Positions 10,500 through 23,382 are shown, counted from the first letter of the stretch. The stretch: DNA of 64,000 nucleotides from Lasioglossum baleicum (GCF_051020765.1 NW_027469314.1:62001-126000); one strand, 5' to 3'. Notes: a model not told the origin generated them from the letters alone. Program-made: numbers and translations.

Positions 10500-12246
10500 T
10501 CGAGTAAAAACACGTGCGAGAGGATGCATGCCGCAGGCTAGTCGAGTAAAAACACGTGCGAGAGGATGCATCCCGCAGGCTAGTCGAGTAAAAACACGTG
10601 CGAGAGGATGCATCCCGCAGGCTAGTCGAGTAAAAACACGTGCGAGGTTTTGTGGGATGCGCATGCGCAGGTTTTGTGGGATGCGCATGGCTAGTCGAGC
10701 AAAAACACGTGCGAGGTTTTGTGGGATGCGCATGCGCAGGTTTTGTGGGATGCGCATGCGCAGGTTTTTTGGGATGCGCATGGCTAGTCGAGCAAAAACA
10801 CGTGAGAGAGGATGCATCCCGCAGGCTAGTCGAGTAAAAACACGTGCGAGAGGATGCATCCCGCAGGCTAGTCGAGTAAAAACACGTGCGAGGTTTTGTG
10901 GGATGCGCATGCGCAGGTTTTGTGGGATGCGCATGCGCAGGTTTTTTGGGATGCGCATGGCTAGTCGATCAAAAACACGTGCGAGAGGATGCATCCCGCA
11001 GGCTAGTCGAGTAAAAACACGTGCGAGGTTTTGTGGGATGCGCATGCGCAGGTTTTGTGGGATGCGCATGCGCAGGTTTTTTGGGATGCGCATGCGCAGG
11101 TTTTTTGGGATGCGCATGCCTAGTCGAGCAAAAACACGTGCGAGAGGATGCATCCCGCAGGCTAGTCCAGCAAAAACACGTGCGAGAGGATGCATCCCGC
11201 AGGCTAGTCGAGTAAAAACACGTGCGAGAGGATGCATCCCGCAGGCTAGTCGAGTAAAAACACGTGCGAGAGGATGCATCCTGCAGGCTAGTCGAGTAAA
11301 AACACGTGCGAGAGGATGCATCCCGCAGGCTAGTCGAGTAAAAACACGTGCGAGGTTTTGTGGGATGCGCATGCGCAGGTTTTGTGGGATGCGCATGCGC
11401 AGGTTTTTTGGGATGCGCATGGCTAGTCGAGCAAAAACACGTGCGAGAGGATGCATCCCGCAGGGTAGTCGAGTAAAAACACGTGCGAGAGGATGCATCC
11501 CGCAGGCTAGTCGAGTAAAAACACGTGCGAGAGGATGCATCCCGCAGGCTAGTCGAGTAAAAACACGTGCGAGGTTTTGTGGGATGCGCATGCGCAGGTT
11601 TTTTGGAATGCGCATGGCTAGTCGAGCAAAAACACGTGCGAGAGGATGCATCCCGCAGGGTAGTCGAGTAAAAACACGTGCGAGAGGATGCATCCCGCAG
11701 GGTAGTCGAGTAAAAACACGTGCGAGAGGATGCATCCCGCAGGCTAGTCGAGTAAAAACACGTGCGAGAGGATGCATCCCGCAGGCTAGTAGAGCAAAAA
11801 CACGTGCGAGAGGATGCATCCCGCAGGCTAGTCGAGTAAAAACACGTGCGAGGTTTTGTGGGATGCGCATGCGCAGGTTTTGTGGGATGCGCATGCGCAG
11901 GTTTTTTGGGATGCGCATGGCTAGTCGAGCAAAAACACGTGCGAGAGGATGCATCCCGCAGGCTAGTCGAGTAAAAACACGTGCGAGAGGATGCATCCCG
12001 CAGGCTAGTCGAGTAAAAACACGTGCGAGAGGATGCATCCCGCAGGCTAGTCGAGTAAAAACACGTGCGAGGGTTTGTGGGATGCGCATGCGCAGGTTTT
12101 TTGGGATGCGCATGCCTAGTCGAGCAAAAACACGTGCGAGAGGATGCATCCCGCAGGCTAGTCGAGTAAAAACACGTGCGAGAGGATGCATCCTGCAGGC
12201 TAGTCGAGTAAAAACACGTGCGAGAGGATGCATCCCGCCGGGCTAG
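10500..12246 (+). repeat. Segment 5: delta of cycle 1
   Basis: The first monomer carries GATGCATGCCGC (near 10525), a delta hallmark also at about 30530 and 44112. A rare block with no T-type c unit follows (head plus one TTTTGTGGG unit, about 10646-10714), directly abutting another block, then CGTGAGAGAGG near 10802. It ends with the junction CCGCCGGGCTAG (CCGGG instead of CCTGG), which also closes delta at 31907 and 45487. Confidence 0.83.
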
Positions 12247-14529
12247 TCGAGTAAAAACACGTGCGAGAGGATGCATCCCGCAGGCTAGTCGAGTAAAAAC
12301 ACGTGCGAGGTTTTGTGGGATGCGCATGCGCAGGTTTTGTGGGATGCGCATGCGCAGGTTTTTTGGGATGCGCATGGCTAGTCGAGCAAAAACACGTGCG
12401 AGAGGATGCATCCCGCAGGCTAGTCGAGTAAAAACACGTGCGAGAGGATGCATCCCGCAGGCTAGTCGAGTAAAAACACGTGCGAGGTTTTGTGGGATGC
12501 GCATGCGCAGGTTTTGTGGGATGCGCATGCGCAGGTTTTTTGGGATGCGCATGGCTAGTCGAGCAAAAACGCGTGCGAGGTTTTGTGGGATGCGCATGCG
12601 CAGGTTTTGTGGGATGCGCATACGCAGGTTTTTTGGGATGCGCATGGCTAGTCGAGCAAAAACACGTGAGAGAGGATGCATCCCGCAGGGTAGTCGAGTA
12701 AAAACACGTGCGAGAGGATGCATCCCGCAGGCTAGTCGAGCAAAAACACGTGCGAGAGGATGCATCCCGTAGGCTAGTCGAGTAAAAACACGTGCGAGGT
12801 TTTGTGGGATGCGCATGCGCAGGTTTTTTGGGATGCGCATGGCTAGTCGAGCAAAAACACGTGCGAGAGGATGCATCCCGCAGGCTAGTCGAGTAAAAAC
12901 ACGTGCGAGAGGATGCATCCTGCAGGCTAGTCGAGTAAAAACACGTGCGAGAGGATGCATCCCGCAGGCTAGTCGAGCAAAAACACGTGCGAGAGGATGC
13001 ATCCCGCAGGCTAGTCGAGCAAAAACACGTGCGAGAGGATGCATCCCGCAGGCTAGTCGAGTAAAAACACGTGCGAGAGGATGCATCCCGCAGGCTAGTC
13101 GAGCACAAACACGTGCGAGAGGATGCATCCCGCAGGCTAGTCGAGCAAAAACACGTGCGAGAGGAAGCATCCCGCAGGCTAGTCGAGCAAAAACACGTGC
13201 GAGAGGATGCATCCCGCAGGCTAGTCGAGTAAAAACACGTGCGAGAGGATGCATCCCGCAGGCTAGTCGAGTAAAAACACGTGCGAGGTTTTGTGGGATG
13301 CGCATGCGCAGGTTTTGTGGGATGCGCATGCGCAGGTTTTTTGGGATGCGCATGTTCAGGTTTTTTGGGATGCGCATGCCTAGTCGAGCATAAACACGTG
13401 CGAGAGGATGCATCCCGCAGGCTAGTCCAGCAAAAACACGTGCGAGAGGATGCATCCCGCAGGCTAGTCGAGCAAAAACACGTGTGAGAGGATGCATCCC
13501 GCAGGCTAGTCGAGTAAAAACACGTGCGAGGTTTTGTGGGATGCGCATGCGCAGGTTTTGTGGGATGCGCATGCGCAGGTTTTTTGGGATGCGCATGGCT
13601 AGTCGAGCAAAAACACGTGCGAGAGGATGCATCCCGCAGGCTAGTCGAGTAAAAACACGTGCGAGAGGATGCATCCCGCAGGCTAGTCGAGTAAAAACAC
13701 GTGCGAGAGGATGCATCCCGCAGGCTAGTCGAGTAAAAACACGTGCGAGTGGATGCATCCCGCAGGCTAGTCGAGTAAAAACACGTGCGAGGTTTTGTGG
13801 GATGCGCATGCGCAGGTTTTGTGGGATGCGCATGCGCAGGTTTTTTGGGATGCGCATGCGCAGGTTTTTTGGGATGCGCATGGCTAGTCGAGCAAAAACA
13901 CGTGCGAGAGGATGCATCCCGCAGGCTAGTCGAGTAAAAACACGTGCGAGGTTTTGTGGGATGCGCATGCGCAGGTTATTTGGGATGCGCATGGCTAGTC
14001 GAGCAAAAACACGTGCGAGAGGATGCATCCCGCAGGGTAGTCGAGTAAAAACACGTGCGAGAGGATGCATCCCGCAGGGTAGTCGTGTAAAAACACGTGC
14101 GAGAGGATGCATCCTGCAGGCTAGTCGAGTAAAAACACGTGCGAGAGGATGCATCCCGCAGGCTAGTCGAGCAAAAACACGTGCGAGAGGATGCATCCCG
14201 CAGGCTAGTCGAGCAAAAACACGTGCGAGAGGATGCATCCCGCAGGCTAGTCGAGTAAAAACACGTGCGAGAGGATGCATCCCGCAGGCTAGTCGAGCAC
14301 AAACACGTGCGAGAGGATGCATCCCGCAGGCTAGTCGAGCAAAAACACGTGCGAGAGGATGCATCCCGCAGGCTAGTAGAGCAAAAACACGTGCGAGAGG
14401 ATGCATCCCGCAGGCTAGTCGAGTAAAAACACGTGCGAGGTTTTGTGGGATGCGCATGCGCAGGTTTTGTGGGATGCGCATGCGCAGGTTTTTTGGGATG
14501 CGCATGGCTAGTCGAGCAAAAACACGTGC

Positions 14530-15033
14530 GAGAGGATGCATCCCGCAGGCTAGTCGAGTAAAAACACGTGCGAGAGGATGCATCCCGCATGCTAGTCGAG
14601 TAAAAACACGTGCGAGAGGATGCATCCCGCAGGCTAGTCGAGTAAAAACACGTGCGAGAGGATGCATCCCGCAGGCTAGTGGAGTAAAAACACGTGCGAG
14701 AGGATGCATCCCGCAGGCTAGTCGAGTAAAAACACGTGCGAGAGGATGCATCCCGCAGGGTAGTCGAGTAAAAACACGTGCGAGAGGATGCATCCTGCAG
14801 GCTAGTCGAGTAAAAACACGTGCGAGAGGATGCATCCCGCAGGCTAGTCGAGTAAAAACACGTGCGAGAGGATGCATCCCGCAGGCTAGTCGAGTAAAAA
14901 CACGTGCGAGAGGATGCATCGCGCAGGCTAGTCGAGTAAAAACACGTGCGAGAGGATGCATCCTGCAGGCTAGTCGAGTAAAAACACGTGTGAGAGGATG
15001 CATCCCGCAGGCTAGTCGAGTAAAAACTAGTGC
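14530..15033 (+). repeat. Longest uninterrupted monomer run seen: twelve 42-bp units
   Basis: Exactly 504 bp (12 x 42) separates the previous tail from the next block head at 15034. The run carries private variants: CCGCATGCTAG in the second unit, GTGGAG in the fourth, GGGTAG in the sixth, CCTGC in the seventh, ATCGCGC in the tenth, CCTGC and CGTGTGAG around the eleventh, and ACTAGTGCG in the last. The same ordered series returns around 34.2-34.6 kb and 47.8-48.3 kb. Its second half returns before 41.1, 54.7 and 57.5 kb. It is the most recognisable barcode of segment B. Confidence 0.93.
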
Positions 15034-15034
15034 G
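15026..15034 (+). repeat. ACTAGTGCG variant replacing the CACGTG box
   Basis: In this monomer the usual ACACGTGCG reads ACTAGTGCG, so the E-box palindrome is lost and an ACTAGT palindrome appears. It is the last monomer before a block, at 15026, 34644, 41109, 48284, 54688 and 57518. It is a B-end barcode and one of few places where the CACGTG is destroyed. Confidence 0.9.
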
Positions 15035-15952
15035 AGGTTTTGTGGGATGCGCATGCGCAGGTTTTGTGGGATGCGCATGCGCAGGTTTTTTGGGATGCGC
15101 ATGGCTAGTCGAGCAAAAACACGTGCGAGAGGATGCATCCCGCAGGGTAGTCGTGTAAAAACACGTGCGAGAGGATGCATCCCGCAGGCTAGTCGAGTAA
15201 AAACACGTGCGAGAGGATGCATCCCGCAGGCTAGTCGAGTAAAAACACGTGCGAGGTTTTGTGGGATGCGCATGCGCAGGTTTTTTGGGATGCGCATGGC
15301 TAGTCGAGCAAAAACACGTGCGAGAGGATGCATCCCGCAGGGTAGTCGAGTAAAAACACGTGCGAGAGGATGCATCCCGCAGGCTAGTCGAGTAAAAACA
15401 CGTGCGAGAGGATGCATCCCGCAGGCTAGTAGAGCAAAAACACGTGCGAGAGGATGCATCCCGCAGGCTAGTCGAGTAAAAACACGTGCGAGGTTTTGTG
15501 GGATGCGCATGCGCGGGTTTTGTGGGATGCGCATGCGCAGGTTTTTTGGGATGCGCATGGCTAGTCGAGCAAAAACACGTGCGAGAGGATGCATCCCGCA
15601 GGCTAGTCGAGTAAAAACACGTGCGAGAGGATGCATCCCGCAGGCTAGTCGAGTAAAAACACGTGCGAGAGGATGCATCCCGCAGGCTAGTCGAGTAAAA
15701 ACACGTGCGAGAGGATGCATCCCGCAGGCTAGTCGAGTAAAAACACGTGCGAGGGTTTGTGGGATGCGCATGCGCAGGTTTTGTGGGATGCGCATGCGCA
15801 GGTTTTTTGGGATGCGCATGCCTAGTCGAGCAAAAACACGTGCGAGAGGATGCATCCCGCAGGCTAGTCGAGTAAAAACACGTGCGAGAGGATGCATCCT
15901 GCAGGCTAGTCGAGTAAAAACACGTGCGAGAGGATGCATCCCGCCTGGCTAG

Positions 15953-18110
15953 TCGAGTAAAAACACGTGCGAGAGGATGCATCCCGCAGGCTAGTCGAGT
16001 AAAAACACGTGCGAGAGGATGCATCCCGCAGGCTAGTCGAGTAAAAACACGTGCGAGGTTTTGTGGGATGCGCATGCGCAGGTTTTGTGGGATGCGCATG
16101 CGCAGGTTTTTTGCGATGCGCATGGCTAGTCGAGCAAAAACACGTGCGAGAGGATGCATCCCGCAGGCTAGTCGAGTAAAAACACGTGCGAGAGGATGCA
16201 TCCCGCAGGCTAGTCCAGCAAAAACACGTGCGAGAGGATGCATCCCGCAGGCTAGTCGAGTAAAAACACGTGCGAGAGGATGCATCCCGCAGGCTAGTCG
16301 AGTAAAAACACGTGCGAGAGGATGCATCCTGCAGGCTAGTCGAGTAAAAACACGTGCGAGAGGATGCATCCCGCAGGCTAGTCGAGTAAAAACACGTGCG
16401 AGGTTTTGTGGGATGCGCATGCGCAGGTTTTTTGGGATGCGCATGCGCAGGTTTTTTGGGATGCGCATGCCTAGTCGAGCAAAAACACGTGCGAGAGGAT
16501 GCATCCCGCAGGCTAGTCCAGCAAAAACACGTGCGAGAGGATGCATCCCGCAGGCTAGTCGAGTAAAAACACGTGCGAGAGGATGCATCCCGCAGGCTAG
16601 TCGAGTAAAAACACGTGCGAGAGGATGCATCCTGCAGGCTAGTCGAGTAAAAACACGTGCGAGAGGATGCATCCCGCAGGCTAGTCGAGTAAAAACACGT
16701 GCGAGGTTTTGTGGGATGCGCATGCGCAGGTTTTGTGGGATGCGCATGCGCAGGTTTTTTGGGATGCGCATGGCTAGTCGAGCAAAAACACGTGCGAGAG
16801 GATGCATCCCGCAGGGTAGTCGTGTAAAAACACGTGCGAGAGGATGCATCCCGCAGGCTAGTCGAGTAAAAACACGTGCGAGAGGATGCATCCCGCAGGC
16901 TAGTCGAGTAAAAACACGTGCGAGGTTTTGTGGGATGCGCATGCGCAGGTTTTTTGGGATGCGCATGGCTAGTCGAGCAAAAACACGTGCGAGAGGATGC
17001 ATCCCGCAGGGTAGTCGAGTAAAAACACGTGCGAGAGGATGCATCCCGCAGGCTAGTCGAGTAAAAACACGTGCGAGAGGATGCATCCTGCAGGCTAGTC
17101 GAGTAAAAACACGTGCGAGAGGATGCATCCCGCAGGCTAGTCGAGCAAAAACACGTGCGAGAGGATGCATCCCGCAGGCTAGTCGAGCAAAAACACGTGC
17201 GAGAGGATGCATCCCGCAGGCTAGTAGAGCAAAAACACGTGCGAGAGGATGCATCCCGCAGGCTAGTCGAGTAAAAACACGTGCGAGGTTTTGTGGGATG
17301 CGCATGCGCAGGTTTTGTGGGATGCGCATGCGCAGGTTTTTTGGGATGCGCATGGCTAGTCGAGCAAAAACACGTGCGAGAGGATGCATCCCGCAGGCTA
17401 GTCGAGTAAAAACACGTGCGAGAGGATGCATCCCGCAGGCTAGTCGAGTAAAAACACGTGCGAGAGGATGCATCCCGCAGGCTAGTCGAGTAAAAACACG
17501 TGCGAGAGGATGCATCCCGCAGGCTAGTCGAGTAAAAACACGTGCGAGAGGATGCATCCCGCAGGCTAGTCGAGTAAAAACACGTGCGAGAGGATGCATC
17601 CCGCAGGCTAGTCGAGTAAAAACACGTGCGAGAGGATGCATCCCGCAGGCTAGTCGAGTAAAAACACGTGCGAGGTTTTGTGGGATGCGCATGCGCAGGT
17701 TTTTTGGGATGCGCATGCGCAGGTTTTTTGGGATGCGCATGCCTAGTCGAGCAAAAACACGTGCGAGAGGATGCATCCCGCAGGCTAGTCCAGCAAAAAC
17801 ACGTGCGAGAGGATGCATCCCGCAGGCTAGTCGAGTAAAAACACGTGCGAGAGGATGCATCCCGCAGGCTAGTCGAGTAAAAACACGTGCGAGAGGATGC
17901 ATCCTGCAGGCTAGTCGAGTAAAAACACGTGCGAGAGGATGCATCCCGCAGGCTAGTCGAGTAAAATCACGTGCGAGGTTTTGTGGGATGCGCATGCGCA
18001 GGTTTTTTGGGATGCGCATGGCTAGTCGAGCAAAAACACGTGCGAGAGGATGCATCCTGCAGGCTAGTCGAGTAAAAACACGTGCGAGAGGATGCATCCC
18101 GCCTGGCTAG
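15953..18110 (+). repeat. Segment 7: epsilon of cycle 1
   Basis: The hallmark is TTTTTTGCGATGCGC (near 16108) in the first block, seen again near 35727, 49394, 55774 and 58604. Two TAGTCCAGC monomers, a TAGTAGAGC monomer and a run of eight m units (about 17372-17671) follow, then an ATCACGTG monomer at 17966. A short module with a CCTGC monomer leads into the cycle-start junction. Segment 22 (58445-60602) has the same 2,158-bp length and appears to match throughout. Confidence 0.87.
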
Positions 18111-19373
18111 TCGTGTAAAAACACGTGCGAGAGGATGCATCCCGCAGGCTAGTCGAGTAAAAACACGTGCGAGAGGATGCATCCCGCAGGCTAGTCGAGT
18201 AAAAACACGTGCGAGGTTTTGTGGGATGCGCATGCGCAGGTTTTGTGGGATGCGCATGCGCAGGTTTTTTGGGATGCGCATGGCTAGTCGAGCAAAAACA
18301 CGTGCGAGAGGATGCATCCCGCAGGGTAGTCGAGTAAAAACACGTGCGAGAGGATGCATCCCGCAGGCTAGTCGAGTAAAAACACGTGCGAGGTTTTGTG
18401 GGATGCGCATGCGCAGGCTTTGTGGGATGCGCATGCGCAGGTTTTTTGGGATGCGCATGGCTAGTCGAGCAAAAACACGTGCGAGGTTTTGTGGGATGCG
18501 CATGCGCAGGTTTTGTGGGATGCGCATGCGCAGGTTTTTTGGGATGCGCATGGCTAGTCGAGCAAAAACACGTGAGAGAGGATGCATCCCGCAGGGTAGT
18601 CGAGCAAAAACACGTGCGAGAGGATGCATCCCGCAGGCTAGTCGAGTAAAAACACGTGCGAGAGGATGCATCCCGCAGGCTAGTCGAGCACAAACACGTG
18701 CGAGAGGATGCATCCCGCAGGCTAGTCGAGCAAAAACACGTGCGAGAGGATGCATCCCGCAGGCTAGTCGAGCAAAAACACGTGCGAGAGGATGCATCCC
18801 GCAGGCTAGTCGAGTAAAAACACGTGCGAGAGGATGCATCCCGCAGGCTAGTCGAGTAAAAACACGTGCGAGGTTTTGTGGGATGCGCATGCGCAGGTTT
18901 TGTGGGATGCGCATGCGCAGGTTTTTTGGGATGCGCATGCGCAGGTTTTTTGGGATGCGCATGCATAGTCGAGCAAAAACACGTGCGAGAGGATGCATAC
19001 CGCAGGCTAGTCCAGCAAAAACACGTGCGAGAGGATGCATCCCGCAGGCTAGTCGAGCAAAAACACGTGTGAGAGGATGCATCCCGCAGGCTAGTCGAGT
19101 AAAAACACGTGCGAGGTTTTGTGGGATGCGCATGCGCAGGTTTTGTGGGATGCGCATGCGCAGGTTTTTTGGGATGCGCATGGCTAGTCGAGCAAAAACA
19201 CGTGCGAGAGGATGCATCCCGCAGGCTAGTCGAGTAAAAACACGTGCGAGAGGATGCATCCCGCAGGCTAGTCGAGTAAAAACACGTGCGAGAGGATGCA
19301 TCCCGCAGGCTAGTCGAGTAAAAACACGTGCGAGAGGATGCATCCCGCAGGCTAGTCGAGTAAAAACACGTGC

Positions 19374-22009
19374 GAGGTTTTGTGGGATGCGCATGCGCAG
19401 GTTTTGAGGGATGCGCATGCGCAGGTTTTTTGGGATGCGCATGCGCAGGTTTTTTGGGATGCGCATGCCTAGTCGAGCAAAAACACGTGCGAGAGGATGC
19501 ATCCCGCAGGCTAGTCCAGCAAAAACACGTGCGAGAGGATGCATCCCGCAGGCTAGTCGAGTAAAAACACGTGCGAGAGGATGCATCCCGCAGGCTAGTC
19601 GAGTAAAAACACGTGCGAGAGGATGCATCCTGCAGGCTAGTCGAGTAAAAACACGTGCGAGAGGATGCATCCCGCAGGCTAGTCGAGTAAAAACACGTGC
19701 GAGGTTTTGTGGGATGCGCATGCGCAGGTTTTGTGGGATGCGCATGCGCAGGTTTTTTGGGATGCGCATGGCTAGTCGAGCAAAAACACGTGCGAGAGGA
19801 TGCATCCCGCAGGGTAGTCGTGTAAAAACACGTGCGAGAGGATGCATCCCGCAGGCTAGTCGAGTAAAAACACGTGCGAGAGGATGCATCCCGCAGGCTA
19901 GTCGAGTAAAAACACGTGCGAGGTTTTGTGGGATGCGCATGCGCAGGTTTTTTGGGATGCGCATGGCTAGTCGAGCAAAAACACGTGCGAGAGGATGCAT
20001 CCCGCAGGGTAGTCGAGTAAAAACACGTGCGAGAGGATGCATCCCGCAGGCTAGTCGAGTAAAAACACGTGCGAGAGGATGCATCCCGCAGGCTAGTCGA
20101 GCAAAAACACGTGCGAGAGGATGCATCCCGCAGGCTAGTCGAGCAAAAACACGTGCGAGAGGATGCATCCCGCAGGCTAGTAGAGCAAAAACACGTGCGA
20201 GAGGATGCATCCCGCAGGCTAGTCGAGTAAAAACACGTGCGAGGTTTTGTGGGATGCGCATGCGCAGGTTTTGTGGGATGCGCATGCGCAGGTTTTTTGG
20301 GATGCGCATGGCTAGTCGAGCAAAAACACGTGCGAGAGGATGCATCCCGCAGGCTAGTCGAGTAAAAACACGTGCGAGAGGATGCATCCCGCAGGCTAGT
20401 CGAGTAAAAACACGTGCGAGAGGATGCATCCCGCAGGCTAGTCGAGTAAAAACACGTGCGAGAGGATGCATCCCGCAGGCTAGTCGAGTAAAAACACGTG
20501 CGAGAGGATGCATCCCGCAGGCTAGTCGAGTAAAAACACGTGCGAGAGGATGCATCCCGCAGGCTAGTCGAGTAAAAACACGTGCGAGGTTTTGTGGGAT
20601 GCGCATGCGCAGGTTTTTTGGGATGCGCATGCGCAGGTTTTTTGGGATGCGCATGCGCAGGTTTTTTGGGATGCGCATGCCTAGTCGAGCAAAAACACGT
20701 GCGAGAGGATGCATCCCGCAGGCTAGTCCAGCAAAAACACGTGCGAGAGGATGCATCCCGCAGGCTAGTCGAGTAAAAACACGTGCGAGAGGATGCATCC
20801 CGCAGGCTAGTCGAGTAAAAACACGTGCGAGAGGATGCATCCTGCAGGCTAGTCGAGTAAAAACACGTGCGAGAGGATGCATCCCGCAGGCTAGTCGAGT
20901 AAAAACACGTGCGAGGTTTTGTGGGATGCGCATGCGCAGGTTTTGTGGGATGCGCATGCGCAGGTTTTTTGGGATGCGCATGGCTAGTCGAGCAAAAACA
21001 CGTGCGAGAGGATGCATCCCGCAGGGTAGTCGTGTAAAAACACGTGCGAGAGGATGCATCCCGCAGGCTAGTCGAGTAAAAACACGTGCGAGAGGATGCA
21101 TCCCGCAGGCTAGTCGAGTAAAAACACGTGCGAGGTTTTGTGGGATGCGCATGCGCAGGTTTTTTGGGATGCGCATGGCTAGTCGAGCAAAAACACGTGC
21201 GAGAGGATGCATCCCGCAGGGTAGTCGAGTAAAAACACGTGCGAGAGGATGCATCCCGCAGGCTAGTCGAGTAAAAACACGTGCGAGAGGATGCATCCCG
21301 CAGGCTAGTCGAGCAAAAACACGTGCGAGAGGATGCATCCCGCAGGCTAGTCGAGCAAAAACACGTGCGAGAGGATGCATCCCGCAGGCTAGTAGAGCAA
21401 AAACACGTGCGAGAGGATGCATCCCGCAGGCTAGTCGAGTAAAAACACGTGCGAGGTTTTGTGGGATGCGCATGCGCAGGTTTTGTGGGATGCGCATGCG
21501 CAGGTTTTTTGGGATGCGCATGGCTAGTCGAGCAAAAACACGTGCGAGAGGATGCATCCCGCAGGCTAGTCGAGTAAAAACACGTGCGAGAGGATGCATC
21601 CCGCAGGCTAGTCGAGTAAAAACACGTGCGAGAGGATGCATCCCGCAGGCTAGTCGAGTAAAAACACGTGCGAGAGGATGCATCCCGCAGGCTAGTCGAG
21701 TAAAAACACGTGCGAGAGGATGCATCCCGCAGGCTAGTCGAGTAAAAACACGTGCGAGAGGATGCATCCCGCAGGCTAGTCGAGTAAAAACACGTGCGAG
21801 GTTTTGTGGGATGCGCATGCGCAGGTTTTTTGGGATGCGCATGCGCAGGTTTTTTGGGATGCGCATGCCTAGTCGAGCAAAAACACGTGCGAGAGGATGC
21901 ATCCCGCAGGCTAGTCCAGCAAAAACACGTGCGAGAGGATGCATCCCGCAGGCTAGTCGAGTAAAAACACGTGCGAGAGGATGCATCCCGCAGGCTAGTC
22001 GAGTAAAAA
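19374..22009 (+). repeat. 1,212-bp tandem expansion inside A
   Basis: Corresponding block heads start at 19374, 20586 and 21798, exactly 1,212 bp apart. The following TAGTCCAGC monomers keep the register until the third block, which has one 24-bp c unit fewer. Each unit holds the TCCAGC and CCTGC monomers, GGGTAG with TCGTG, TAGTAGAGC, then a run of seven m monomers. The third copy passes into A-end sequence near 22.09 kb, where the ATCACGTG variant replaces ACACGTG. Confidence 0.85.
20586..20702 (+). repeat. Three-c-unit block (117 bp)
   Basis: The head is 20586-20606, the c units are 20607-20630, 20631-20654 and 20655-20678, and the tail starting GCCTAG is 20679-20702. All three c units are of the T6 type. 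Tails reading GCCTAG (rather than GGCTAG) mostly follow blocks with two or more T-type c units, and the second monomer after them carries TAGTCCAGC. The same block recurs at 39998, 53577, 56407 and 63078. Confidence 0.93.
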
Positions 22010-23382
22010 CACGTGCGAGAGGATGCATCCTGCAGGCTAGTCGAGTAAAAACACGTGCGAGAGGATGCATCCCGCAGGCTAGTCGAGTAAAATCACGTGC
22101 GAGGTTTTGTGGGATGCGCATGCGCAGGTTTTGTGGGATGCGCATGCGCAGGTTTTTTGGGATGCGCATGGCTAGTCGAGCAAAAACACGTGCGAGAGGA
22201 TGCATCCCGCAGGGTAGTCGAGTAAAAACACGTGCGAGAGGATGCATCCCGCAGGCTAGTCGTGTAAAAACACATGCGAGAGGATGCATCCCGCAGGCTA
22301 GTCGAGTAAAAACACGTGCGAGAGGATGCATCCCGCAGGCTAGTCGAGTAAAAACACGTGCGAGAGGATGCATCCCGCAGGCTAGTCGAGTAAAAACACG
22401 TGCGAGAGGATGCATCCTGCAGGCTAGTCGAGTAAAAACACGTGCGAGAGGATGCATCCCGCAGGCTAGTCGAGTAAAAACACGTGCGAGGTTTTGTGGG
22501 ATGCGCATGCGCAGGTTTTTTGGGATGCGCATGGCTAGTCGAGCAAAAACACGTGCGAGAGGATGCATCCCGCAGGGTTGTCGTGTAAAAACACGTGCGA
22601 GAGGATGCATCCCGCAGGCTAGTCGAGTAAAAACACGTGCGAGAGGATGCATCCCGCAGGCTAGTCGAGTAAAAACACGTGCGAGGTTTTGTGGGATGCG
22701 CATGCGCAGGTTTTTTGGGATGCGCATGGCTAGTCGAGCAAAAACACGTGCGAGAGGATGCATCCCGCAGGGTAGTCGAGTAAAAACACGTGCGAGAGGA
22801 TGCATCCCGCAGGCTAGTCGAGTAAAAACACGTGCGAGAGGATGCATCCCGCAGGCTAGTAGAGCAAAAACACGTGCGAGGGGATGCATCCCGCAGGCTA
22901 GTCGAGTCAAAACACGTGCGAGGTTTTGTGGGATGCGCATGCGCGGGTTTTGTGGGATGCGCATGCGCAGGTTTTTTGGGATGCGCATGGCTAGTCGAGC
23001 AAAAACACGTGCGAGAGGATGCATCCCGCAGGCTAGTCGAGTAAAAACACGTGCGAGAGGATGCATCCCGCAGGCTAGTCGAGTAAAAACACGTGCGAGA
23101 GGATGCATCCCGCAGGCTAGTCGAGTAAAAACACGTGCGAGAGGATGCATCCCGCAGGCTAGTCGAGTAAAAACACGTGCGAGGGTTTGTGGGATGCGCA
23201 TGCGCAGGTTTTGTGGGATGCGCATGCGCATGTTTTTTGGGATGCGCATGCCTAGTCGAGCAAAAACACGTGCGAGAGGATGCATCCCGCAGGCTAGTCG
23301 AGTAAAAACACGTGCGAGAGGATGCATCCTGCAGGCTAGTCGAGCAAAAACACGTGCGAGAGGATGCATCCCGCCTGGCTAG

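Larger units (their letters stand above)
12247..15952 (+). repeat. Segment 6: B of cycle 1
   Basis: The barcode series is: CGCGTGCGAG near 12570, GCATACGCAGG near 12619, CCCGTAGGC near 12767, GAGGAAGCATC near 13163, CATGTTCAGG near 13352, GAGCATAAAC near 13386, GAGTGGATGC near 13748, GGTTATTTGGG near 13975, then the twelve-monomer run ending in ACTAGTGCG at 15026. A GGGTAG/TCGTG module and the GAGGGTTTG closing module follow. The same order occurs in 31908-35570 and 45488-49234. Confidence 0.88.
4711..18110 (+). repeat. Macro-cycle 1 (A-gamma-delta-B-epsilon), 13,400 bp
   Basis: It is bounded by successive CCTGGCTAG junctions that are followed by TCGTG (ends at 4710 and 18110). Inner junctions at 8812, 10499, 12246 and 15952 are followed by TCGAG and divide the cycle into A (4,102 bp), gamma (1,687), delta (1,747), B (3,706) and epsilon (2,158). 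I saw no homopolymer indels in this cycle. It is the cleanest complete copy and a good reference for the others. Confidence 0.85.
14620..20786 (+). repeat. ~6.2-kb segment repeated at offset 42,492
   Basis: From the GTGGAG-containing run near 14.6 kb through segment 7 and the first 2.7 kb of segment 8, order and rare variants match 57.1-63.28 kb at a constant offset of 42,492 bp. Examples are the junctions 15952/58444 and 18110/60602, GCATGCATAGTC near 18965/61457 and block heads 19374/61866 and 20586/63078. The match ends where 63279 jumps to an earlier block. Confidence 0.85.
18111..23382 (+). repeat. Segment 8: A of cycle 2, internally expanded
   Basis: It matches segment 3 base for base at offset 13,400 over the A-start half, apart from a G/A difference at 6091/19491. 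An extra 1.2-kb unit follows, then the A-end markers: ATCACGTG at 22092, CACATG near 22272, GGGTTGTCGTG near 22576, GAGTCAAAAC at 22904 and GCGCATGTTTTTT near 23227. Segment 23 repeats the first 2.7 kb at offset 42,492. Confidence 0.87.
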
